A stretch of 64,000 nt of DNA from Anodontia alba. Taxonomy: Eukaryota; Mollusca; Bivalvia; Lucinida; Lucinidae. Under the pieces are notes generated by a model. The model was given only the letters and a program-made list of their open reading frames with translations, made no database searches and was not told the origin of the DNA. The DNA is taken from positions 137,102,112-137,166,111 of the forward strand of contig OZ024823.1 of assembly GCA_964016985.1 (NCBI GenBank), written 5' to 3'. The first letter of the stretch is position 1. Each line of letters opens with the position of its first letter. Made by a program: the position numbers and the translations under genes. Positions 55,156 to 64,000 of the stretch are shown one piece after another.

Positions 55156-55431
55156 CATTACGAAAACAAGCTTTTTTAAATATACTGAAAATTTACCACC
55201 AAAAATATGAAAATTTTCAGATAAAAATTCTGATATTTTTCATATTTCTGCTCAAAACATAGATTGTTGGTACCCATTAGAACCGCCTCTGCGAGGCAAT
55301 TCTAAAGAGTGCCCACAATCTATGTTTTTAGCAGAAATAAGAAAAATAATGTATACCCCTGTAAGCCCCAGTTTTACTAATAAAAATGGGGTTTAAGGGG
55401 GTCAAAATTATATAGGCAGGTTTTCGTGATG
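55156..55431. mobile_element. PalA copy 12
   Basis: 276 bases. Core partly decayed (gttggtacccattagaaccg / gcaattctaaagagtgccca). Confidence 0.85.
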
Positions 55432-55712
55432 GCATGAAAAGGTGTGATTGCACAACATGGAAAAAGGGCCCTTTGACATACACAAACAACAAACGCTGAG
55501 ATCAGATTGCACATCCACTCAGTCTGACCACAGACTTCTCTGTTTACCGATATATTCTGCAGTTTCCATTGATCCTGCATACAGACAACAAAGGCTGTAT
55601 GAATGTACAGGCTGGTCGACGTTCATTTACTGTATAAGAAGCCACATACCAGATGTAGGGAGATTTATAGGAATCAGCTCAGGATGGTGAGTCTAATACA
55701 ATTTCACAACAT

Positions 55713-56000
55713 ACCGTATCTACCTTAATACTGGGACGACTTTACTCCCTATCTTACTCTTAAATTCCGGTAAGTCCAGTTACAATCTGTTGATGTGTCC
55801 AATCAGAGCACTGACAGCACTGATGGGTCGTTTGTCTCCGAGTGTTGGCTGGGAAAATGGTCCTGAGCGGCGACTTAAAACTGTTCTTTCAGTAATTTAA
55901 GCAAATAGTGCAGACCCTGATCAGATGCCGCGTTTTGCGACGTCTGATCTGGGTGCACTGTTTGCCTATGTCCCAGATGTCTCAGTCCAGGTTTTACAGA
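55713..56000. repeat. PalW copy with extra internal sequence
   Basis: taccgtatctaccttaatac at the left. Core gcaaatagtgcagaccctga / tctgatctgggtgcactgtt around gatgccgcgttttgcgac. Confidence 0.65.
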
Positions 56001-56166
56001 GAACCCTGTATGACCAGCACTCTGACGTCACAATGACAATAACCGTTACCTGGATATCGTCTGCCGCGCGGTTTGATTACATTGGGCAATGACAATCACA
56101 CGTGGACACTTACCGTTAGGAAATTTGGGCGTTTTTGTACTATGCCTCGGTTGTGAACAATCGAAC

Positions 56167-56219
56167 CCCCCCCCCACCCCCCCACTACCACCACCACCCC
56201 CGCCAAAAAAAAAAAAAAA
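56167..56219. repeat. C-rich then A-rich tract
   Basis: Runs of C with single A, then 15 A. The C-rich half is i-motif/G4-like on the opposite strand. Confidence 0.9.
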
Positions 56220-56315
56220 TGACAACCTGATCATATGCTGCATTTGTGGTGTCTGATGTGAGTCAACACGTTTTCTCAGGCCTGCCTGTATCAATATTTT
56301 GGGTAAATATAGTAC
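56220..56315. repeat. PalW right-half fragment
   Basis: acctgatcatatgctgcatt, gtggtgtctgatgtgagtca and tattttgggtaaatatag. Confidence 0.5.
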
Positions 56316-56689
56316 GTTTTCATGGAACAACGAACAATTCTGAAAACAATGAATTGATGTTCGCCTCGAAAACAAATAAATACATCCAGAACTCTGTACT
56401 TTATGTCAGTTTGACTATAGTGTTTTTTGTTGTTGTTGTTTTTTTTTTTTTTTTTTTTTTGTTGTTGGTTTTTTTTCAGTGCAGGCATTTCAAGAAGTAA
56501 TAGGAAACATCCCAAAGCTATCATACTACAAAACAACAAAATTTCATTGCTATATGTACTTTTATTGCACATTCAATTTATATTAAATGTAAAAAAATTG
56601 AAACATGATTGGTAAAATGAATCATTTACTTATAATGGTCAGTGTTACAGAGAAAAGAAACCTTATCATATATGAGCCAGACCCAGCAG

Positions 56690-56797
56690 GCACACAACGT
56701 TGAAACAACATCAATTAAACGTTGAATCAACATTGTTGAATCAAGACATAGAATCAACGTTGAATCGACGTTGTTTCAACGTTGTGTGTCTGCTGGG
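56690..56797. repeat. Short palindromic repeat of CAACGTTG motifs
   Basis: Ends cccagcaggcacacaacgtt and aacgttgtgtgtctgctggg. The interior is built from gttgaatcaacgttg-type words. This motif type is dispersed in several animal groups. Confidence 0.85.
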
Positions 56798-56809
56798 GAG
56801 CACAGTATT

Positions 56810-57310
56810 TCCTACAAGATTGCATGTGCGCCAAGCAAAGCCTCAAGATCAGTCTGTGCATTCATGCAGGCTGATCAGTATTCTCTGTCCATCTGAAGAT
56901 GATTTGGATCCCTGGCTACCCACAAAGTGCCAGACTTGCAAAGACTGGTCAGACTGCACAGATGCACAGGCTGATCTGAGCCTTTGCTGGACACAAATAC
57001 CATCTTGTACATTACGAAAACACGCTTATTCAACTACTTTGAGAATTTTACCACCAAAAAAGGAAATGAAAATTTTCAGATAAAAAAATCTTATATTTTT
57101 TATAGTTTTGCTCAAAACATAGATTGTGGGTACCTGTTACAACCGACTCGGCGTTCTAACCAGTACCCACAATCTCTGTTTTGAGCAAAAATAAGAAAAT
57201 TAATATATACCCCTGTGAACCCCTGTTTTACTATATAAAAGTGGAGTTTAAGGGGGTCAACATTGTATAGGAATGTTTTCGTAGTGAGGAGATGTTGCAC
57301 CCTGGCTCAT
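56810..57310. repeat. PalB-like foldback, split by PalA
   Basis: caagatcagtctgtgcattc and gactggtcagactgcacaga / gcacaggctgatctgagcct. The right terminal piece resumes after PalA (ccctggctcatgtaag). Confidence 0.5.
57010..57286. mobile_element. PalA copy 13
   Basis: 277 bases. Right core arm shortened (cgactcggcgttctaaccag). Confidence 0.85.
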
Positions 57311-57482
57311 GTAAGAAAAGAACAGTCCAAGATTTGCCTGTACATCACAGAATACAAGGTTGTGTCTATTTTCTCGGGCAATTAGAAAACTTTCACCAAC
57401 TTGTTGTCAACCATATTAGCCGAGAAAGAGAGAGAGAGATAGCTTAAGTACAATACACAACCTTCTGGATTAGTGCTATTGA

Positions 57483-58161
57483 CAGTCAAACCTCAATGGC
57501 TCGAACATCTTTGGAATCATGGAAATTTGTTGGAGACATGGGTAGTTCGAGCCACTGAGGGTTAATCATGGCACCAGTTCAGGAAGCAAATGGCAATAAC
57601 TTAGGAAAATCTTTTCAATTTTCTACACATGATTGTCTGTTGAGTGTACTCATTAGAATTTCTCATTAGAATTGCCTCAAAGAGGTGATTCTAATGAGTG
57701 CACACAACATACAATCCCATGATAAAATCAGAAAAAATCCCTAAATATTTGTTTTCTTGAGCTATTGGAAGAATTTTGTAGGGACTGAAAAATGAGTTTG
57801 AATCATCCATGGTAAACGAGCCATCCGGGTTCGAGCCATTGTGTTGAGGTTTTATGGCCCAGTCAACCCAATGGGGTCATGTCGAGCGTGGTCAGTTTAC
57901 CTAACCACACGTTTACTGGGCAGGCTTAGTCCTCTAAGCGGTTAACCAGTATTGTGCACATTCTTTCGCCAGAAACTGACAACTGCCCTTCTTGAATCAG
58001 TGGAAGGGAATGACCATAGAAAATATTTCATGATCAATCTCCACGAAAGAATGTTGCCGACCTCGATGGGGGTTGAACCCGCGACCTCCTGGTCTCCAGT
58101 CGGACGGCGCATCCAAATGAGCCACCGAGGCCGGCTAGTTCCAGCCATTGAGGTTATACTG
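57483..58161. mobile_element. TIR-R copy 4, split by SINE
   Basis: Left end cagtcaaacctcaatggctc. Core gtgtactcattagaatt / aggtgattctaatgagtgca with a local duplication of tcattagaatt. Right end ccattgaggttatactg then TA at 58,162-58,163. Confidence 0.8.
57842..58138 (-). mobile_element. tRNA-derived SINE copy 3, inside TIR-R
   Basis: Minus strand head ctagccggcctcggtggctc, B box GGTTCAACCCC, body and tail as in copy 1. Flanked by ttcgagccattg (57,830-57,841) and ttccagccattg (58,139-58,150), a 12-base duplication with one mismatch. Confidence 0.9.
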
Positions 58162-58605
58162 TATATGGATGATGTACATTGTGGTCCAAGCTACAAAAGT
58201 TTGTTTTGTTTTTGTTTTGTTTTTTGTTGTTTTTTTTCTCATATTAGGATCTTATTACATTGGTACTGTTTTGGGTGATTCACTGACAAATATATGCACG
58301 AAGAATTCAGGTATTAGACATTTATTTATTTATGACATGGAGAACTTCCCATGATGGTTAATCTAACTGTACTAAACAGACAAAATTAGACATGTTTCAA
58401 TTCATAACTGCATCATTTTCAATAGTACACTTGATTTTTGTATCTTGATACATTTAGCATTTTCCACCCTTGACAACAATGGGAACTCTTTTAAAACAAA
58501 AAGAAAAGAAAAACCTTTGCCATACAAAAAGTAAATGGACAAATGTAGGGATATATTGTAGTTTTTCAAAGGGAGACAACTTTTGCAACCATGAAATTGA
58601 TTCCC

Positions 58606-58954
58606 TAGTATAGTAAATCCCCTTTATACTGACACTTGACACAACGTCAAAATTCGTTATACTGACAATTTGAGCGTCAAGAAACCTTCGCTCAAGAGGT
58701 AACAGTTAATGAGAAATTATGCAAGAATATTGCATTAAAACTTAAAGCAACGTATGTTGTGGATATTTGTTAGAATTGCCTCACTGAGGTGATTCTAACA
58801 AATATCCAAAAACATAATGTTCTATGAGGAAATAAGAATAAAACAAGGCCTTTCTTACATCTCATTTTGTCCATTAAGGATTCTTTACAACAGCAAATTC
58901 ATTATAATGGCAACATCTTTCACAATGATGTTGTTGTAACGAGGACTCTTTGTA
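58606..58954. mobile_element. TIR-J, pogo-like foldback with PalA-type core
   Basis: Outer words agtaaatcccctttatactg and ttgttgtaacgaggactctt are loosely inverted, with 'cattataatggcaaca' repeating inside. Central hairpin 58,761-58,807: ggatatttgttagaattgcc / gattctaacaaatatcc. End boundaries are approximate. Confidence 0.55.
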
Positions 58955-59660
58955 CTTAAAATATATAAAAAAATTTTGGGCTACACTTAAAATAAAAAAA
59001 TTACTCTCAGGCGGAGAAAATTTTTTTTCTTCAGTACCCTCCAAATAAGAAGGACACAAGCATTGCTGTATCAAGAATTATTTCATTTGAACTTGTCTCC
59101 ATTTCCCTTAAATGTAATTGCCAAAGAAAAGTACAAAAAATGAAAACATTTTATTTACTGCATCGTACATCAATCAGATTTCTGTTCGTGTAACTTTATG
59201 AGTATCATTTATGGCTTTCTCTCAAATAATGTTATAGAGTTACTGCAATGCATTAAAATGAAGATAAAAAGACAGTAGTTTTGCTAGTTCCTGGTTCATA
59301 TACATAAATGTAGTTATTTTTTAACCAACAAAATCTAGCCAACAAATGTGTGATTTTTTTTATCTTAACAGAGTCTGCCATTTCATTCAACTGGTCTCCA
59401 AAGGAATGCCAAACCGTATTATTAGGAGAAAATAAAGTTATTTTAAAATGTTATTTGCTAAGATTGAATGTTGTTTAAGTTTAAGATAAGTTTTTATAGT
59501 GTTTAAAGCTTCATTAATGTTTATATTTTCATCCATATTGACCTCTTATTACAGTAATAATACAACATATTTTACAACAGAAATACACACTATAAATATT
59601 ATATGTTATAACATCAAAAGGGCAGAATGAAAAACCACAGCTCCAGTTAAAGGGACTTGA
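58955..59660. other. Gene-free stretch with T1 scrap
   Basis: 59,330-59,475 (aatctagccaacaaatgtgt, gtctgccatttcattcaact, ggtctccaaagga) is a decayed T1. Nothing else seen. Confidence 0.4.
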
Positions 59661-59905
59661 TTCATTCGGTAAATTTTTTTTTGCCATTTTTTTACAAAGG
59701 AGACAACTTTGTGACTTCCTGTTTGCTTTTCTGCACAATAATCCCCTTCTGAAAAGGGGTCTAATCTGAAAGGAAAGAATTTGCTCCCTTTGGGAGCAAT
59801 TCTTTCCTTTTAGAGTAGATCACTATTCATAAGGAAAAAAAAAAACAATTTTCACAGTTGCCTCCCTTTTCTTGAAAGTGTATCCAATCCCATAAAGAGG
59901 ATATT
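59660..59905. repeat. PalD copy
   Basis: Hairpin tctgaaaggaaagaatttgc / agcaattctttccttttaga. Outer arms ccccttctgaaaaggggtct and gagtagatcactattcataa. Confidence 0.7.
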
Positions 59906-59938
59906 TAGAAGATGTTTTGTTATTTTGCACCAACCATA

Positions 59939-59998
59939 TAAGCCACACCCTGGGAAAAGGTGTCTTTATAAGCCACACCCTGGGAAAAGGTGTCTTCA
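59939..59998. repeat. 30-base tandem duplication
   Basis: agccacaccctgggaaaagg + tgtcttta twice, exact period 30. Confidence 0.95.
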
Positions 59999-60245
59999 GG
60001 GCATATCTGAACAGTAGAGATTCAGATCAGCCAGCAAAACCACACAGTCTGACCAAGTGCCATTGCTGTATGTCAGTATTTTCTATAGTAGCATTCATTA
60101 TAATAATTCTGTAAGCAAAGAATGAAGGTCCTGATTAGAATGCAATAATGCACAGGTTGATCTTGAATTTTCCTGTCTGCATATGCTTCAAAGACACTTT
60201 TTCTCCTGGCGCATTTCATATGTAATGGATACTCAAAACTGTCCT

Positions 60246-60489
60246 GGGCCCAGTTGTTCAAAGCTAACGACGTCGTCAGTTAACGATTCGTTAAAATTTA
60301 CATTGAGTGTTACGCAAATATGCTGAAATTTTTTGGTGAAAAAATGTGAGTAGCTTTTGCACTGCAAAAGCTACTCACGTTTTTTCAGCAAAAAATATCT
60401 GAATATTGTGTATTGAATCTGCTAAAACAGTTAACGAAATGACCCTTAACAAGCTTGTTAAGCTAACGAGGCTTTGAACAACTGGGCCC
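60246..60489. repeat. PalY copy 6 (intact)
   Basis: gggcccagttgttcaaagct to ttgaacaactgggccc. Central hairpin gtgagtagcttttgcact / gcaaaagctactcac. Both outer ends extended by CT / TG. Confidence 0.9.
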
Positions 60490-60720
60490 TGGCTTCTGAG
60501 CAGTGGACAAAATAAAATACCTGCTTTGGTGCAAATAATGATAAAAAAAAAAACAAAAAAAACAACTTCCCTGTTTAACATCAAAATTATCATCATATCT
60601 GAAGTGATGAGAAAGGATAGAACTGTAATAAACAAAACATACATTGATCTATCTGGTAATTCTGTTGGCAAGATGAGCAGACTTGAGCAAAGACTGATGT
60701 GTCCATACTCCATACAATAG

Positions 60721-60900
60721 GGATATTCAGATAAATAATTTTCTCTTAGAAAACATATGTTTTGGGTATTCAGAAAAGCATAGGTCAGATGTTTCTAATG
60801 AGTGCCCACAACACCTTTTGTGTGTACCAGTATATAAGAGAAATATCAATAATCTTTGGTTGAATAAAATGTGTCTTGCCTGGAGCTAAGTAATTCTAAT
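60721..60900. repeat. PalI copy 2, degenerate
   Basis: aaacatatgttttgggtatt and gtttctaatgagtgcccaca, right end cttgcctggagcta. Confidence 0.5.
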
Positions 60901-61095
60901 ACCTCTGTGAATTCACATGTGTCAAGGTACCTATTTAGCTTGTCAAAGCTCAAAACAGACAGCATATGCGCTATCTAAGAAGAGCACTCAGCCTATATCG
61001 AGGGTTGAGCGCAAGACTGACGTAAGTCAGATGGTTGTTTTTCCCCAAACTTAATCTCCTCACTATGAAGGCGTTATGAAGACAACATTTCTTTC

Positions 61096-61163
61096 TGTAA
61101 ACAATGCAAATTTAGGTGCCATTGCTCATACGAGCAATGGCACCTAAATTTGCATTGTTTACA
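61096..61163. repeat. 68-base perfect-arm hairpin
   Basis: tgtaaacaatgcaaatttag-gtgccattgctc pairs with gagcaatggcacctaaattt-gcattgtttaca across loop atac. The 117-residue frame at 61,116 starts inside it and then crosses a PalB scrap (61,230-61,300). Confidence 0.9.
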
Positions 61164-61650
61164 AAGGGGTCAAAGTTGCCCCTAAACAAGGGTTTCAAAA
61201 ATATGTTTGAGGTACTACAGTCTTGTGCTTTATGCTTACATCAATCACTAAAATCACCCTGCACATCCAGTCTGATTAGGAGCTTCTCTGTTGTTTGGTG
61301 TACATGTATTCTGTATTATTTTATAGTTATTGGTATATTTTCACCTCTCGCTTTGGATGACTTCCATTTTCTTCATTGTTTCAAAACTGGATGTGACCTC
61401 TACTTTTTGAACACCTCTAACTTCTTTGTTTCTGAACTAAACTACCAAGTTGGGTATGCATTTTCTTAGTTAGAAAGTAAGGAACATTCTGGTATCAAAA
61501 TTATTTTGATTTGCCAAAAGTTTTATTCTTCCTTCTCTTTGTACTTCATAATGTTTCCGTTTTGTTTGGCTATGCCAGCTATGACGACAGCAACGCTAAT
61601 GTATGAAAACAATAAAATAAAAAGAAAATTTGCTTTTTTTTTCCATTAAC

Positions 61651-61760
61651 ACAATAAATATTTTCATCTCGTGTAATGGAAACATTCAAATTTTCACTAG
61701 TGCTTTGCACTCGTGAAAATACAGATGTTTCATTTTACACTCGATGAAAATATTTATTGT
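61651..61760. repeat. 110-base foldback
   Basis: acaataaatattttcatctc / gatgaaaatatttattgt; inner aatggaaacattcaaatttt / gatgtttcatttt with gcactagtg-type centre. Confidence 0.8.
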
Positions 61761-61799
61761 ATTCAATCCGAAACACCAACTATCCTCTATGTAAATGAT

Positions 61800-62010
61800 T
61801 CTGCGAGTGGGCGATACAGGACCTGAACAGACTGTTTAGACGAGCAGTCTGATCTGGGCCTTTGTTGCCAGCTTATGTTATGAAGAATCTTATTCTATGC
61901 TGCACTAAAAATATCAAAAGCATATACTAAAGAATAGCAGTGACCATGATTAGTGATCACACTGCATGGATCCACAGGCTGATCTGGGTATTTGCTTTTA
62001 TGTCCTGATT
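61800..62010. repeat. Two PalB-like hairpin scraps
   Basis: cctgaacagactgtttagac / gcagtctgatctgggcc, and agtgatcacactgcatggat / ccacaggctgatctgggt. Confidence 0.45.
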
Positions 62011-62069
62011 ATATCTTACCAGTCTCATTATGGTCCAAATGAGTGTGACAAGCAACACAACTCCAGGCG

Positions 62070-62200
62070 GCACTTTTTTTCCAATAAAAATTTCCAGTAT
62101 TTTTCTTATTTCTTCTACCGAGTACCAACAATATATGTTCTCATGGAGAAATAATGAAAAAGATTACTAAGGATGCCCCTCTTATCTGGAGCTATGAAGC
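62070..62200. repeat. PalI copy 3, core half missing
   Basis: ggcactttttttccaataaa, accgagtaccaacaatatat, tcttatctggagctatg. Confidence 0.5.
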
Positions 62201-62269
62201 AACAAAGAGTGCTAATGAAATATGCAAACAATGATAGTAAGTTCCATAGGTCTAGATAAGAGTGGGTAT

Positions 62270-62520
62270 CAGATAAATAGTTTTCTTATTTCTTGACAAA
62301 ACATATGTTGTGGGTACTCATTAGAAGTGCTTCGCCGATGTTTTCATCGAGAAATAAGAAAAATATAGATACTTTTTGGTTGAAAAAAAGTGCCTTATCA
62401 AGAGCTATGGTGACTATCACTATGGTGCTTCTAATGAGTACCCACAAGTTCACAACATACATGTATGTTTTCAAGAAGTAAGATTTTGGTTGAGAGAAGT
62501 GTCCTAATTGGAGCTATGGT
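62270..62520. repeat. PalI copy 4, rearranged
   Basis: atatgttgtgggtactcatt-agaagtgcttcg and a second core arm gcttctaatgagtacccaca lie about 80 bases apart, with ggagctatgg-type ends twice. Possibly two overlapping copies. Confidence 0.55.
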
Positions 62521-62639
62521 ATATGCTCTCTATCTGAACTTATGGAATTTCATGTAATGAGGAAAAGTTTAAGTTGGTATGAGGGAATGTAAGCCATTTT
62601 TCTTTAAAACAAATCAAATAAATAACTGAACAATCTATG

Positions 62640-62835
62640 TCACTATATTTACCCTAAATATTGGGACACCTAAAGGCCTTACCCTACTTCTAAAATCTTA
62701 ACACTACTACCAGCTGATGAGTCTAAAACCTTCTAGATGAGTGACAAGCAAACACCAATCAAATGCTGTATTCTGTGGTGTTTGATCTTGGTCTACACTG
62801 CCTGTCTGTCCCAATACAAAGGTAAATGTGGCAAA
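62640..62835. repeat. PalW copy
   Basis: tatatttaccctaaatattg to tgtcccaatacaaaggtaaa. Core gcaaacaccaatcaaatgct / ggtgtttgatcttggtctac is diverged. Confidence 0.65.
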
Positions 62836-62904
62836 TATGTTGTGCTTTCAAGTATGATAAATGTCCTAAAATTTTGTAGACCAAAGTTTCTGATAAAATG
62901 GTAT

Positions 62905-62970
62905 ATATGCAAAGAGTGCAGACCCAGATCAGGCTGAGCAGTCTGATCAGGGTCTCTACTGTACGTCATT
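62905..62970. repeat. Short PalW-core hairpin
   Basis: gtgcagacccagatcaggct / gtctgatcagggtctctact. Confidence 0.6.
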
Positions 62971-63010
62971 CCATTAAGTATTTTAAGAAATAACTAAATA
63001 AAAAGAAAAA

Positions 63011-63016
63011 TTTATT
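63011..63016 (-). terminator. Polyadenylation signal AATAAA
   Basis: Exact AATAAA on the minus strand, 62 bases downstream of the stop of the exon at 63,078-63,409. The intervening sequence is AT-rich and short, as expected for a compact 3' UTR. Confidence 0.5.
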
Positions 63017-63077
63017 TTAAAAAAAAGTATGGAAAAATTGTTCAATATTTTAGGACATTTGCCATACAGCTTGTTAA

Positions 63078-63409
63078 TCAAACACCGACTGGTTCTTTTC
63101 TCAAATTAATATCTTGATCACTTTTGTTTTCCTCAGTCATTTCATGTGCCTTGGCCAAAAAATCATTGTTTATTAATGGGAATAACTCCACAGGGTTTAA
63201 TGCCTGTCTGTCTGGATTTATCTTCCTTTGCAGAACTGACGCAACTGTGTTTTCTTGATAGTCTATGTCGTCTTCCAAGTTACTGATCTGGTTTCTACCA
63301 GAAAGAATCTGGTTCAACTGATTTTCTTTTGTCTTTTGCAATGAGACAATCATTTCAGATGCTCTTGCTTCTTTGCCTGTCCTACCTCTTAGTCTGCATA
63401 GCCTCTTTT
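63078..63409 (-). CDS. Probable last coding exon of a host gene, product unknown
   Basis: Minus strand. The intron side reads tgattttattcatttgcttt-tAG, a good pyrimidine-rich acceptor whose AG is 63,411-63,410. The exon would start at 63,409 (AAAAGAGGC), entering with two bases of a split codon, and end with TGA at 63,080-63,078. About 110 residues: KRLCRLRGRTGKEARASEMI, then SLQKTKENQLNQILSGRNQI, an acidic SNLEDDIDYQEN, and a C-terminal EENKSDQDINLRKEPVGV. The composition is charged and mixed, not repeat-like. The Leu/Ile-Gln-Lys spacing in the first half would fit a short coiled coil. I do not recognise the family and find no membrane segment or catalytic motif. It overlaps no repeat family here. 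Upstream exons would lie above 64,000; the intron in between holds PalA copy 14 and a PalI copy. Confidence 0.6.
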
Positions 63410-63484
63410 CTAAAAGCAAATGAATAAAATCAATGAAACTACTTTATTTATTTACCTTAAATCTTTAGACATCTCAGCACCTTC

Positions 63485-63771
63485 ATTACAAAAACATGCC
63501 TATATAGATTCAAATATACAGAAAATTTCACCTAAAAAAAAAAAAGAAAAATTTCAGATAAAAAACTCATATTGTTTCATATCTCTGCTCAAAAAATACA
63601 TTGTGGGAACTCATCAGAACCACAATGGTGAGGCAGTTCTAATGATTACTTACAATCTATGTTTTAGAGCAAAAATAAGAAAAACAAATGTATACCCCTG
63701 TAAACCCCAGTTTTACTATATGAAAGTGGGGTTTAAGGGGGTCAAAATTATATAGGCATGTTTTGGTGATA
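63485..63771. mobile_element. PalA copy 14, in the putative intron
   Basis: 287 bases, cattacaaaaacatgcctat to taggcatgttttggtgat. Core decayed (gtgggaactcatcagaacca / ggcagttctaatgattactt). Confidence 0.85.
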
Positions 63772-63844
63772 TTTATTAGCTGTTGATGCATATACATGTA
63801 CAAATTGCTATATGAATGGCAAACAGTGCAGAACCTGAACAAAT

Positions 63845-64000
63845 GACCATAGCTCCAAAAAGGCACTTTTTCAACAGAAAAATACTGATATTTTTCTTAT
63901 TTTTCCACAAAAAATGTATGTTTTGATGCTGTGGTACTCATTAGAAGACGCTTCTAATGAGTACCCACAAAATAATTATGTTTTTTTTTTTTTTTTGGAG
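63845..64000. repeat. PalI copy 5, cut by window edge
   Basis: Left end gaccatagctccaaaaaggc. Core 63,931-63,968 pairs gtggtactcattagaagacg with cttctaatgagtacccac. A T-run ends the window. Confidence 0.7.

Overview
The window looks like nuclear DNA from a marine invertebrate, most likely a bivalve mollusc. It is AT-rich and has no bacterial gene layout. It is packed with short palindromic transposon derivatives, tRNA-derived SINEs, microsatellites and the 'aagagggccatnatggccc' type of dispersed repeat I associate with mollusc genomes. The bivalve assignment rests on recognising repeat motifs, not on a diagnostic gene, and I would not name a genus.

Host coding content is nearly absent. The best host candidate is one exon near the right edge on the minus strand (63,078-63,409). 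It has a polypyrimidine tract and AG acceptor in front, a stop codon behind, and AATAAA about 60 bases further on, so it looks like the last exon of a gene whose other exons lie beyond 64,000. The other credible coding DNA is transposon-derived. One is a 5'-truncated, frameshifted non-LTR retrotransposon (35,854-37,544, minus) lying inside a 26-bp tandem repeat. The other is a C-terminal transposon ORF relic at 774-1,143, with a deletion derivative near 10,640. Most other open frames are chance translations of repeats.

I use local labels for the repeat families. PalA (14 copies, about 280 bp) has ends CATYACGAAAACAYGCC and a hairpin core GGTACTCGTTAGAAC. TIR-R (4), TIR-Q (3) and TIR-J (1) have pogo/Tigger-like ends, with TA on both sides in the best copies. 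T1 to T5 (15 copies) are families flanked by TTAA. PalW, PalY, PalZ, PalB, PalC, PalD and PalI are further foldback families. RepE/RepA is a longer dispersed repeat. Several are nested; 8,460-9,400 is three levels deep (Q in PalA in R).

Layout: 1-2,080 RepE with ORF relic; 2,093-4,062 foldbacks; 4,080-7,770 mostly unassigned, with one PalZ and a G-rich tract; 7,772-10,235 T4, the nested stack and T2; 10,640-13,860 RepE/RepA, TIR-R and PalB; 14,300-17,400 tRNA-like relic, CRE-motif cluster, PalA and simple repeats; 17,600-25,940 mixed foldbacks; 26,750-27,480 tandem repeat; 27,600-35,660 mixed foldbacks; 35,777-37,637 retrotransposon in minisatellite; 38,200-50,500 foldbacks and two satellite-like arrays; 50,640-58,160 SINEs, PalA and TIR-Q/R; 58,600-64,000 PalD, PalY, PalI and the terminal exon.

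The most notable pattern is that two hairpin cores recur inside families whose outer ends and target sites differ. This suggests modular exchange of palindromic cores between element families.
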